From Methanobacteriota archaeon (lineage in GTDB: Archaea; Thermoplasmatota; Poseidoniia; Poseidoniales; Poseidoniaceae): a DNA stretch of 35,100 nt. Of the stretch, positions 14,143 through 23,031 are shown in pieces. The translations under genes were made by a program, and so were the position numbers. The stretch is taken from contig WTIT01000068.1 of assembly GCA_011526375.1 (NCBI GenBank), positions 77,123 to 112,222 of the forward strand. Direction: 5' to 3'. The notes beneath the pieces are model-generated. The model ran no database searches. It was not told where the DNA came from and worked only from the letters and a program-made list of their open reading frames with translations. The stretch's first letter is position 1. The number at the start of each line of letters is the position of its first letter.

Positions 14143-14994
14143 TTGGTTGTGTCTGAGAAGAGTTTTGATGAACGAAGAGCCGCTCTAAGAGAGCGAGTTC
14201 AAAATCAACTCGAAAGCAATCAATCAAACGTGATGGAATTGAATGAGGATTCTTCAGTTTTTCATGATGATGCGGATATAGTAGTTAAGCCGATGATTGA
14301 TCTTGATTATGATGACAGAGAAAGACTGAGAGTGATTGTTGCAATTTTGGTATTAGTCGGCAGCATTCTAGGAATTGTTAGTGGGGGTATTTTAATTCAA
14401 GGTAACCCGGATGATTTACTCAATTCGACCCTCTTCAAAGAAGTTGAAACTGTTGATCTGACAGGGCAAGTACTAACAGTGGATGGTGTTACATTAGAAA
14501 ACGCAACAATTGAATTGTACGAAGAAAATAGCGTTATTGTAAGCACATCTACTGTATCAGATGAGAATGGTTACTTTCAATTCTATGACATTAAACCAGA
14601 AATTATGGAGATACGAGTAGTTATTTCTGGATATCAAAGCGTCGAAAGAACCCTCAGAGCAGAAAATGGATTAATTGCTCCATTTACCATGGTTGAAGGG
14701 AATTCTTCAAACATAATTCAGGAAAATACTGTAGGGAGTGAAGGCGGATGGTCGCTTGAAGCCGCAGTAGCATTATCGACGTTCCTTGGCGTATTAACTA
14801 TCATTACCGGCTTTGTTGGCATACAAGCATCTGTTGAAATTAGAAGAGGGCAGAAATATCGTAGAACACAATATTTAGCCGGGATTGCCCTTTTTAGCAG
14901 AGGATTGATTTGGATAGGCCCAATATGTATTCTTGCCGGGATGGCACTAAACAGCCTTGTAAAGGACCAATATGAAGACTATACTGAGGATTGA
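14143..14994 (+). CDS. Membrane protein with carboxypeptidase-regulatory-like (Ig-fold) domain
   Basis: TM segment VIVAILVLVGSILGIVSGGILI, then LTGQVLTVDGVTLENATIELYEENSVIVSTSTVSDENGYFQFYDIKPEIMEIRVVISGYQSVERTL, then two TM segments. TTG start (or GTG at 14149) is uncertain. Confidence 0.75.
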   Translation: MVVSEKSFDERRAALRERVQNQLESNQSNVMELNEDSSVFHDDADIVVKPMIDLDYDDRERLRVIVAILVLVGSILGIVSGGILIQGNPDDLLNSTLFKEVETVDLTGQVLTVDGVTLENATIELYEENSVIVSTSTVSDENGYFQFYDIKPEIMEIRVVISGYQSVERTLRAENGLIAPFTMVEGNSSNIIQENTVGSEGGWSLEAAVALSTFLGVLTIITGFVGIQASVEIRRGQKYRRTQYLAGIALFSRGLIWIGPICILAGMALNSLVKDQYEDYTED

Positions 14995-16343
14995 TCATGT
15001 ATCTAATCTCAGTTGAGGGAGGAGATGGTTCTGGTAAAGGAGAAGCTGCTAGAATCATTAGTGAATTATTAACCAGTTTTCCATTCCCAAAAATTCATTC
15101 AACTCACGAACCTAGAAGGCACAGTGAACTCGGTAAACTGGCACTAGATTCGGTTATGAAAGGTGATAAAACCCCCCTTGAGGAAGCTGGATTATTTGCC
15201 GCAGATAGGCTTGATCACTCCCATACAATAATCAAGCCATTGTTAGACAAGGGCCACGTTGTAATATCGGATAGAAATATACACTCATCACTAATTTATC
15301 AGGGAATAGTTGGTGATTTAGGAATTGATGATGTAGTAAAAATGAATTCTGCCGCCATGATTCCTGATTTGGTCATATGGATTGACTGTGACCCGGCAAA
15401 AGCGATGAAGAGAATACGCTCTGGGACATTAAGGATGACTAGCAATAAGCAAGAATACTTTGAAACTACCGAAATTCAAAAGAAAATAAGGCAAGGATTT
15501 AGTGAACTGTTATCTGGCAAGATAAGTGTCCCTGAACCATTTGATAAATGTGAAATCGTAGGCCCAATTCTTAATGAATCTGGATTGGATGATTTAAAGA
15601 AAAAATTGGCTGAAACACTTAGGACATTTTTTAACAAAAAACCTGCACCTTTGAATGTCGATTCTGACAAAGTAGATAGATACTTACTAAGTCGTCTGAT
15701 TAACAATCTAGAAACACAAACAAGACTTCCAGGTGCTCCGTTGAACATGAGTGCTGTTCACGAAGGTTGGCTCAATGGGAAAAGCCCTGCGCAATGGATG
15801 AAATTCGTTGAAGATAATTGGCCAAAAGAATCTGCAAAAGAATTCGATGTGCCAAGTAATCCTTTTTCATTTTCCGCATGGTCAATTATTGGTACTCTAT
15901 CACTAATAGGAGGTTCAACTGAAGTTCCTAAACTACACAAATTATTAGGTCCGCATAGAATGATGACAAAACGGCATACTCAGAGGCTTGTTAAGTGGTT
16001 GGAAGAAGAAAAATGGATCAATAAACAGTTTAATCACATACCATTTTCTGATGCTAAGGTCTTCAAATTAAAACAAGATCGTGTTGGCTTTGGAAGACTA
16101 TCTCTAGCATTGTGGCCATTGAGGAGTACTATCTCATCTTGGAGAAGAGCTAATTCTGAACTAGAATGGGAAGATGCCTTGGAAGACATCATTGCCAACT
16201 CAAAGTTACCTAGTTATCAAATCAAAAAATCCCTTAATGACGTTTTTGAGCGGTTGAAAATTCTAACTAGTGGACATAACGAATGTCCCGTTCCTAGCAC
16301 AATACAAGAATTAGCCATATGGTGGAAAACTCCCCCTCCATAA
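14991..16343 (+). CDS. tmk: Thymidylate kinase-like protein with uncharacterised C-terminal domain
   Basis: ISVEGGDGSGKGEAARII, THEPRRHSELGKLALD, FAADRLDHSHTIIKPLLDKGHVVISDRNIHSSLIYQG, PDLVIWIDCDPAKAMKRI. About 235 extra aa after residue ~215. Start probably ATG at 14991 or 14997. Confidence 0.82.
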   Translation: MIMYLISVEGGDGSGKGEAARIISELLTSFPFPKIHSTHEPRRHSELGKLALDSVMKGDKTPLEEAGLFAADRLDHSHTIIKPLLDKGHVVISDRNIHSSLIYQGIVGDLGIDDVVKMNSAAMIPDLVIWIDCDPAKAMKRIRSGTLRMTSNKQEYFETTEIQKKIRQGFSELLSGKISVPEPFDKCEIVGPILNESGLDDLKKKLAETLRTFFNKKPAPLNVDSDKVDRYLLSRLINNLETQTRLPGAPLNMSAVHEGWLNGKSPAQWMKFVEDNWPKESAKEFDVPSNPFSFSAWSIIGTLSLIGGSTEVPKLHKLLGPHRMMTKRHTQRLVKWLEEEKWINKQFNHIPFSDAKVFKLKQDRVGFGRLSLALWPLRSTISSWRRANSELEWEDALEDIIANSKLPSYQIKKSLNDVFERLKILTSGHNECPVPSTIQELAIWWKTPPP

Positions 16344-17072
16344 TCACTCTTCTTCGACAAGGCGGAATTTCATTCCACCCGGCAAAGACACTTGAGCGGC
16401 TGATTTGAAAAACTTTGACCGAGCAGAATAAGCAGCACTGATTAACACGCCAAGGCCAACACCAAAACCAACTCCGGTTATCGGACGAGTGATATTGTTT
16501 GACTCATAAGAGGTCAGTAGTTGGGTAAATCCATCAACTATGAGCGGCAAACACAACAAAATTCCGCACAATAACCAAATGAGTGTTCTTCTATTTTTTT
16601 GATAAGTACCGAGCAACCATTTGTCGGGTAGTAGAGACAGGCATGTATCCTTAACTGTCCATCTGTTGTAACCTTTTCTAGAAAACCAAAAACCGCCAAC
16701 TGCAAGTCCGAAAAATATTCCTACATCCCTAGTACAAACCGGCATTTGATTATCATTAATTTTGATAGAACGTTCTGGTTTGTTATGACAATTTAAGTCG
16801 CCAAAGGCGTAGATAAATCCAGAATATGGATCTAATTCTGTCCAGGCAAATGTTTCGTTAGGGTTTGAGTTATCATTTCCTGAGGACCAAAGTCCGTCTT
16901 CTGTTGCAAAGTCAAATGCATTTGCTCGCCCATTGTTGATTTCCGGAATTTCTCCAGTATCTACAACCATTGGCGCAAAAAAGAATGAAATGAAAAAAAA
17001 ACCGGAGATATAGAACACCCAATTTCCAACTTTCTTTTCTCTCTCCCTAGACGCAAGGCCGTTCTTGTTCAC
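16344..17072 (-). CDS. Predicted membrane protein of unknown function
   Basis: Several TM segments (WVFYISGFFFISFFFAPMVV; GIFFGLAVGGFWF; LIWLLCGILLCLPLIVDGF; GVGFGVGLGVLISAAYS). Confidence 0.65.
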   Translation of the reverse strand: MNKNGLASREREKKVGNWVFYISGFFFISFFFAPMVVDTGEIPEINNGRANAFDFATEDGLWSSGNDNSNPNETFAWTELDPYSGFIYAFGDLNCHNKPERSIKINDNQMPVCTRDVGIFFGLAVGGFWFSRKGYNRWTVKDTCLSLLPDKWLLGTYQKNRRTLIWLLCGILLCLPLIVDGFTQLLTSYESNNITRPITGVGFGVGLGVLISAAYSARSKFFKSAAQVSLPGGMKFRLVEEE

Positions 17073-17135
17073 GTTCTGGGCACCAATTGACAGTTAAAAA
17101 CAATTAACGTCAAAGTGTTCATCTATCCCCATTAA

Positions 17136-17783
17136 TTGCAGTTACATATGGAGGATGCCCAAGGTGAGCCAGTCGGACTTGGAATGGGCTTTCAAGCAGG
17201 TGGGCTAATTGGACTCTACCTCGGGTTTTCATTGGCCACCATTTCAGTTTTAACCGATGCAGAAAATATCCAAAGGACTGTATCACTAATGTGCATACCC
17301 CCATTTTTGTTTTCAATCCTTCTTGGCCCATTTTTAGCTAGACGCCGCAAACCAGTAATACTCACTAAGGAGCCGTTGATTGAGGCAAGAGAAAAATTGG
17401 CACAATTCAATGAAGGACAAGGAAAATGGCGGGTATTAAGCCATGTTTCAAGTGACGGGGTAAATCTAAGAATTGATATGCATAATTTAGAGAATATTGA
17501 GGGGGTTGTTGATGCAGCCCTTGAGTTAGCAGAGCGAACAACTGTCAAGTTTATTGTGGGAAGAGGAAATGTCAAGAGTTCATCTCCAAAACTTCGTAAT
17601 AGGGTCCTTAATAGGGTTGAAGATCGTGTTGGAGTTCTACGAAGAACCCGCAAAGCAAAGTCTATAGAAGTTAATCCTGTAAAGTCAAGTGAATATAATG
17701 AATATCAAAATAGATTGAACCGTATTTTGTTAATTTTATTGCCAATTGTTTCATTTTTGGCTTGGTTGGAAATGCGAAATTGA
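17136..17783 (+). CDS. Predicted membrane protein of unknown function
   Basis: Two N-terminal TM segments, soluble middle region, C-terminal TM (ILLILLPIVSFLAWL); larger antisense ORF has no recognisable domain. Confidence 0.6.
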   Translation: MQLHMEDAQGEPVGLGMGFQAGGLIGLYLGFSLATISVLTDAENIQRTVSLMCIPPFLFSILLGPFLARRRKPVILTKEPLIEAREKLAQFNEGQGKWRVLSHVSSDGVNLRIDMHNLENIEGVVDAALELAERTTVKFIVGRGNVKSSSPKLRNRVLNRVEDRVGVLRRTRKAKSIEVNPVKSSEYNEYQNRLNRILLILLPIVSFLAWLEMRN

Positions 17784-17832
17784 GCAATCAAGTAGGAAAA
17801 TAAGTTATCAAACAATCAATACACGGAGTGTC

Positions 17833-18750
17833 ATGCGAGAGGTCACTTTGTTTTGGAAAAGAGACCGAATCAAGCATCTAGATATTGGAGAGTTAACCAA
17901 TATTTTCAAGCAAGCAGAATTCATCTCTTATGTAAAAAGAGTACCAAAAGATATCAGAATAATATTGAAGGTTAATTTTTGCGATGGAAAATCACCTGAA
18001 GACATAACTGACCTACATTTTCTTGAATTACTTGATGTAATACTAGAGCCGAGAGATACATCAGATAGTTATCTGTTGTTAGTCAAATTAAATCACTCAG
18101 TCTCAAACTTAAACGCTAGAACAAATGGTACTAGTTCTATCCCAGGTAGTAGATTGGATGGAGAAGGCTTGACTTACATTATTCAAGGGCCACCAATCAA
18201 ATTAAGATTAGTATCAACTTTAGCGAGATTAATCGCTCAGCCTGATCGAGTCAGTGCTAGAAGTCTTGATTTCAACTCAACGCTAAACCATTCTGCTCTT
18301 TCCACTAAGCAACTAAAGTTAGCGAAATTTGCCTATGATAGAGGATTCTTTGACATTCCTAAGCGAACGAGAATTTCTGATTTAGCGAGTGAAATCGGTC
18401 TCGCTAGAGCCACAATATCCGAGCATTTGGCACGTATCGAATCAATACTAATGGATGATATGTTTTCATCCTATGATGAATCATACACTGATCCCAAATT
18501 GGTTAAATCGCTAATTGAAACTGTTACAATGGAAATAGAAAATGATGATATGAACTTAGTAGATAACATGATTCACCTGTTATCGAACATTAAGCAATCA
18601 ATTTCTGAACAAATTGCTGAATTAAACAAAGAAGATTTCGAACCAAAAACTGATGATGAGCTGATTGAGTTAGCGGTCAAAGAATACGAAGAAAACTTGA
18701 GTTTCATTGATGAAATTGTGGAAGAGAAATTTAAGTCATCATCAAATTAA
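17833..18750 (+). CDS. Bacterio-opsin activator (HTH_10)-like transcriptional regulator
   Basis: STKQLKLAKFAYDRGFFDIPKRTRISDLASEIGLARATISEHLARIESILM matches the HTH_10/Bat C-terminal helix-turn-helix pattern. Start at ATG 17833 preferred over 17746, which overlaps the upstream gene. Confidence 0.8.
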   Translation: MREVTLFWKRDRIKHLDIGELTNIFKQAEFISYVKRVPKDIRIILKVNFCDGKSPEDITDLHFLELLDVILEPRDTSDSYLLLVKLNHSVSNLNARTNGTSSIPGSRLDGEGLTYIIQGPPIKLRLVSTLARLIAQPDRVSARSLDFNSTLNHSALSTKQLKLAKFAYDRGFFDIPKRTRISDLASEIGLARATISEHLARIESILMDDMFSSYDESYTDPKLVKSLIETVTMEIENDDMNLVDNMIHLLSNIKQSISEQIAELNKEDFEPKTDDELIELAVKEYEENLSFIDEIVEEKFKSSSN

Positions 18751-18787
18751 TGGCATCATTTACAAGATACGAAGTTATAGGTCCATT

Positions 18788-19759
18788 ATGACCCGGGCAG
18801 CGGACCTCCTTAGGCGGCTGTCTAAAGAAGGATTCATAGTTCCAGAGCAAGTAAAAAAAGCAATGCTAAAAGTAGACATTGAGGACTTTACAGATTATGA
18901 TGTAGCACCATTTTATGCTGACCGTCCAGTCCCATATATCGAGTCAGATTCTGGTAACATCAAGACAATTTCAGCACCTCATATGATTATTACTCTGTTA
19001 CATCATATGGAACTTGCCTTGGGCCAAGAGATAATCGTAATAGGGTGCAAAGGCGGCTACCTATCTGCATTAATCGCGACAATAGTTGGAGAAGATGGCC
19101 GGGTTAATGTTCTGGACCCATCGAGTGAAGTTGTCAACCATGCTAAAGAAAGATTATCTCATTGGCCAACAATAGAAATTAGATCTGTTGAAGATTTAGA
19201 TATCGCTCCAGTCGCTTTTCCTGGAGAGTTTAATCGAGTAATTTTGACCGGACAAATCGAAGCAATACCTGAATGGATAAAATCAAGAATCAGTGATGGT
19301 GGTTTTGTTATCGCACCTTTAGGTGACATCGATTCACAAAATTTAATGAAAATTGAATTCCAAGATAATATAGAACTTGAAACAAACCTGGGAAATGTCT
19401 GCTTTGGCCCAATAGACCTAGATTCAACAGACAACACACACCTCCACCCAAAAGAACTTGCAGACCTCATTGAATTGTCTATCGAAACCTGTGAAGAGTT
19501 AGAGATAATCGATTATGAAGAGCTGCAAAGTCTACAAGACTTAGTTGCAAAATTGAACAATTTACCTGACGAAACACCACCAATTGGTGAAGGAGGTATA
19601 CCAATATCAGAGCACCCCATGGTTAAGTTGCTTTGGCATTATTCACCTTCATTCTTACGTCTATGGCCAATAATCCAGGTTATGTTACACCCAATGATTT
19701 CAAACTTCAATTTACAAACCTGGAATCAAATTGATGATGATGAGGATATTGACTGGTGA
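18788..19759 (+). CDS. pcm: Protein-L-isoaspartate O-methyltransferase-like protein (divergent)
   Basis: N-terminal VPEQVKKAMLKVDIEDFTDYDVAPFYADRPVPY, SAM-fold EIIVIGCKGGYLSALIATIVGEDGRVNVLDPSSEVVNHAKERL, FNRVILTGQIEAIPEWIKSRISDGGFVIAPLG. ATG 18788 fits the Pcm N-terminus better than 18707. Confidence 0.72.
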   Translation: MTRAADLLRRLSKEGFIVPEQVKKAMLKVDIEDFTDYDVAPFYADRPVPYIESDSGNIKTISAPHMIITLLHHMELALGQEIIVIGCKGGYLSALIATIVGEDGRVNVLDPSSEVVNHAKERLSHWPTIEIRSVEDLDIAPVAFPGEFNRVILTGQIEAIPEWIKSRISDGGFVIAPLGDIDSQNLMKIEFQDNIELETNLGNVCFGPIDLDSTDNTHLHPKELADLIELSIETCEELEIIDYEELQSLQDLVAKLNNLPDETPPIGEGGIPISEHPMVKLLWHYSPSFLRLWPIIQVMLHPMISNFNLQTWNQIDDDEDIDW

Positions 19760-20760
19760 TAAACTTGTCAACGAGGTTTTCTAGTGTGACAAATCTGAAC
19801 AGTAAAGATGATCGAAAGAAAAGACGGGCAGTTAGAGAACTTTTCGAATTGGATGACGAAAATAACTTGTCTTCATTCATTCCTTTACTGGACGATAAGG
19901 ATTCTTGGTACAGGTCCAAAGCACTAGACGCATTTAGGATGTGGTCAATTAGATTAAACACTTCGCACTTAGCCCCATTGATTAATCACAATAATCTTGA
20001 TTACAATAGAGCAGCTGCTAATTTATTGGAGAAATTTCATAATATTGATTCTGAAATAGTTATGCAATTATTTAACAAAGAAGATTTCATCTGCCAAATA
20101 AAATCTGCAGAATTTATTTTACAATTTGATAACCAACAAGAATTCTATGACAAATTGATTGTACACCAAAATGCAAAATTAAGATTGATTGCCTTGAGTA
20201 GTAAATATTCATCCCAAGATGTACTGATTAATTCATTAGATGACGAATCAAACACCATTGTAAACTTCAGCCTGATTAAACTCTTTGAATCTGACTATGA
20301 TATTAATGATGAAAAGTTATCAGAATTAATCTCTAGAGGGGCTGAGTTTTCAACTTTTGCGCCTCATTTGCTAAAGCATAACCCAGCAAAATTGGTCAAA
20401 CAATTTGGTAACATAAATTCAGCAAACATGAAAATTATTGTCAAATTACTGAATCAACAATGTGATAGCGTAGACAATGAAATTATCAAGTTGTTAATCA
20501 AAAACGAATCCTATGTAGTCCTAGGCAGGTGGTTACAGGGTAGAAGAGGCGATAAAATTGATGAATTGCGTTGGAAAATTATCGGCAATGATGATGTTGA
20601 TGAGATAGAACGAAGTAGGCTTATCGAAAGATTATTTGCGCGCTGTGACGAAGAAAAAATCAGAGAAATGGCCCATTATATTTGTGAAAATACTAGCAGT
20701 GAATTAATCAAAGTCACAGCGCATAACCTTTCAACCGCCGGTGACCAGGCTAAACCATGA
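19756..20760 (+). CDS. HEAT-repeat-like alpha-solenoid protein
   Basis: DDRKKRRAVRELFELDDENNLSSFIPLLDDKDSWYRSKALDAFRMWS...LAPLINHNNLDYNRAAANLLEKF resembles HEAT/armadillo-type repeats; overlaps neighbours by 4 bp. Confidence 0.6.
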   Translation: MINLSTRFSSVTNLNSKDDRKKRRAVRELFELDDENNLSSFIPLLDDKDSWYRSKALDAFRMWSIRLNTSHLAPLINHNNLDYNRAAANLLEKFHNIDSEIVMQLFNKEDFICQIKSAEFILQFDNQQEFYDKLIVHQNAKLRLIALSSKYSSQDVLINSLDDESNTIVNFSLIKLFESDYDINDEKLSELISRGAEFSTFAPHLLKHNPAKLVKQFGNINSANMKIIVKLLNQQCDSVDNEIIKLLIKNESYVVLGRWLQGRRGDKIDELRWKIIGNDDVDEIERSRLIERLFARCDEEKIREMAHYICENTSSELIKVTAHNLSTAGDQAKP

Positions 20761-22580
20761 CAGGGAGTTCTGGTGTTAAGTTCGCCATCGATGCAACTGA
20801 TGGAGCAAGTAGGTACTTGCATGTTAGGGTAACTATCTCTCCACCTTTCGATGCCAATAAATTAACTCTAAAATTCCCAAGATGGGTCCCGGGATCATAT
20901 TTCATAAGGGAGCCAATGCAATATTTGACCGGAATTTCATGCCAACAAAACGATCAAGATGTGAGTTTTTCCCGTAAAGGAGTAGATTCTGTAGAGGCGA
21001 AAATAAATGATCATTCAAGTGATTTAGTCGTCAGTTACAAAATACTTGGTATTGAATTATCTGTTAGATCAACTCATATAGATAAATCACATTTACACAT
21101 GATGCCACCATTCACCTTCCTCCTTCCTACTGCGGGAATTAACATGTCACGAATGGATATGGAACACCAAATTGAACTTTATTCCCCCCCAGGATGGACT
21201 CCAGCAACACAATTACAACTTATCAACACAAGCCAGCGATGTGATTCGTTAATCAATAACCTAGCAGATAGGTTCACATTTTCAGCGCCAGATAGGGACC
21301 ACCTACTAGATGGTATTATGGAAGTAAATAGTAACAAAAATATTGATTTTGAAGTAGATGGAAGAGCCCATATTCTTAAGTTATGGGATAGCGGTAATTT
21401 CCCAACTGATACAACAATGGTAAACCGCTTTATCGAGGATATGAAAAAAATAATCAAAGAATATCATGCGCTTTTTGGGGTTCCAAACTGGGGAGATTAT
21501 GTAACAATTTTACAATTGACTGAAACCTCACGAGGAGGATTAGAACATCTAAACTCCCAAACATCAATGTTACCTAGAGTATGCTTGATCGATGGTTTTG
21601 TCGATGAGTATCGAGACCTTATCAGCCTTTTCAGCCATGAATACATGCACCAATGGAATGTTAAGCGATTGAGGCCAAAGAACTTCATTCACTATGATCT
21701 GCAACAAGAAATTCACACTGATTTACTTTGGTGGTTTGAAGGTTGTACCTCTTGGCTAGGAGACATGTTGTGTGTCCGTTCAGGAGCATGGTCTGAAGAG
21801 GATTGGCGCAAAGATATGGAAAGAAAACTATCTAGACACACAATTAGGAATGGGTCCAAACATGAATCCCTAGCTGAATCGAGTCATGACGCATGGATAC
21901 ACCTCTATAGAAGCCACAGCTTCTCTAGGGAAATTCAAATTTCATACTACCTTGAGGGTGAATTGGCAATATTTTGTCTAGATGCAGAATTAAGAAAGAG
22001 GTCAAAAGGTAAACATGGAATTTGCAACCTTATGGTAAGTTTGTGTGAAAAATACGCCTTGGGATATCCTAACTCACTTAATACCGGGATCGATTACAAA
22101 GATATTAGGAAAGAATTGGTAAATATGGCAGGGGGTAGAAATTTAGGAAAGTACCTCGATAAATTAGTTTTTGAAAAATCTCCACCAAATATAGCCGAAG
22201 CGCTTGAATACTACGGACTGGGTCTGAAAAGTAAAGTCACTAATGACAAACAGCTATCATCATCTTGGTTGGGACTTAATTTAGCTGAGAAAAATGGTCG
22301 TGTAGTCGTTAGCAGTCATCAAAATAACTCACCAATACGCGAATTGATTATGCCCGGTGATGAATTAATTTCGATCAACAGACTTAGGATAAATGGTGTT
22401 AAATCATTAAAGTCAATACTCTCAAAACTAGACCCATCAAATGTAGAAATTTGTTACAATCATGAAGGGATAATCAATTTCAGCAAGATAGATCTACGTG
22501 TCGAGCCTGAATTGAGAAATATCTTAGATGGTAAAGGTAATACAAAATGGCGTGAATACATCTCAACTAGAATTACTTAA
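20757..22580 (+). CDS. M61-family glycyl-aminopeptidase-like peptidase with C-terminal PDZ domain
   Basis: SHEYMHQWNVKRLRPKNF (M61 HExxH signature), LWWFEGCTSWLGDMLCVRSG, PDZ-like LGLNLAEKNGRVVVSSHQNNSPIRELIMPGDELISINRLRI. Confidence 0.9.
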   Translation: MTGSSGVKFAIDATDGASRYLHVRVTISPPFDANKLTLKFPRWVPGSYFIREPMQYLTGISCQQNDQDVSFSRKGVDSVEAKINDHSSDLVVSYKILGIELSVRSTHIDKSHLHMMPPFTFLLPTAGINMSRMDMEHQIELYSPPGWTPATQLQLINTSQRCDSLINNLADRFTFSAPDRDHLLDGIMEVNSNKNIDFEVDGRAHILKLWDSGNFPTDTTMVNRFIEDMKKIIKEYHALFGVPNWGDYVTILQLTETSRGGLEHLNSQTSMLPRVCLIDGFVDEYRDLISLFSHEYMHQWNVKRLRPKNFIHYDLQQEIHTDLLWWFEGCTSWLGDMLCVRSGAWSEEDWRKDMERKLSRHTIRNGSKHESLAESSHDAWIHLYRSHSFSREIQISYYLEGELAIFCLDAELRKRSKGKHGICNLMVSLCEKYALGYPNSLNTGIDYKDIRKELVNMAGGRNLGKYLDKLVFEKSPPNIAEALEYYGLGLKSKVTNDKQLSSSWLGLNLAEKNGRVVVSSHQNNSPIRELIMPGDELISINRLRINGVKSLKSILSKLDPSNVEICYNHEGIINFSKIDLRVEPELRNILDGKGNTKWREYISTRIT

Positions 22581-22980
22581 GTTCTTCAAGACTAACTAAT
22601 ATAGGTGGTAAATCAAAGATTGTTGTATGCTTAGTAGTCTTTGGCGGGAATAATTCGTTAGAATTGCACATTTCAATCACCATAGATTTAGTAATTGAGC
22701 TATAACCTGAATTTGGCCATAACTCTAGCGTGATGTCATCTGATGAAAGATAGTCAAGACATATTGCTGGAATTTTTGACAGTCCCAACTCCTGAGCAAC
22801 TGATAACCTATGGTGCCCATCTAGTAATGAACCCGTTATACTATCAACAAGTACTGGTTTAGTAAATCCACCCCAACGCTTTGTCATATCAAGCAACTTG
22901 TCCCTCGCTTTGATTTTTATCTCTTCATGTGGTTTTAACCAACTGACATCTACTATGACAACATCATCTTCAGTCCACAT
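22573..22980 (-). CDS. ParB/SerK-like (ParB N-terminal fold) protein
   Basis: VDVSWLKPHEEI...KPVLVDSITGSLLDGHHRLSVAQELGLSKIPAICLDY; DGHHR motif and 'LFPPKTTKH' tail as in archaeal ParB-fold serine-kinase-like proteins. Confidence 0.7.
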   Translation of the reverse strand: MWTEDDVVIVDVSWLKPHEEIKIKARDKLLDMTKRWGGFTKPVLVDSITGSLLDGHHRLSVAQELGLSKIPAICLDYLSSDDITLELWPNSGYSSITKSMVIEMCNSNELFPPKTTKHTTIFDLPPILVSLEELK

Positions 22981-23031
22981 GAAACTGGGAACAGTATTTC
23001 AAGGATAATACTTTGGCAATTACCATAGGGA

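Noticed and set aside
17216-17653. 145-aa minus-strand ORF opposite the 215-aa membrane protein
   Set aside because: No recognisable domain; plus-strand ORF has coherent TM topology and is longer. Not completely excluded.
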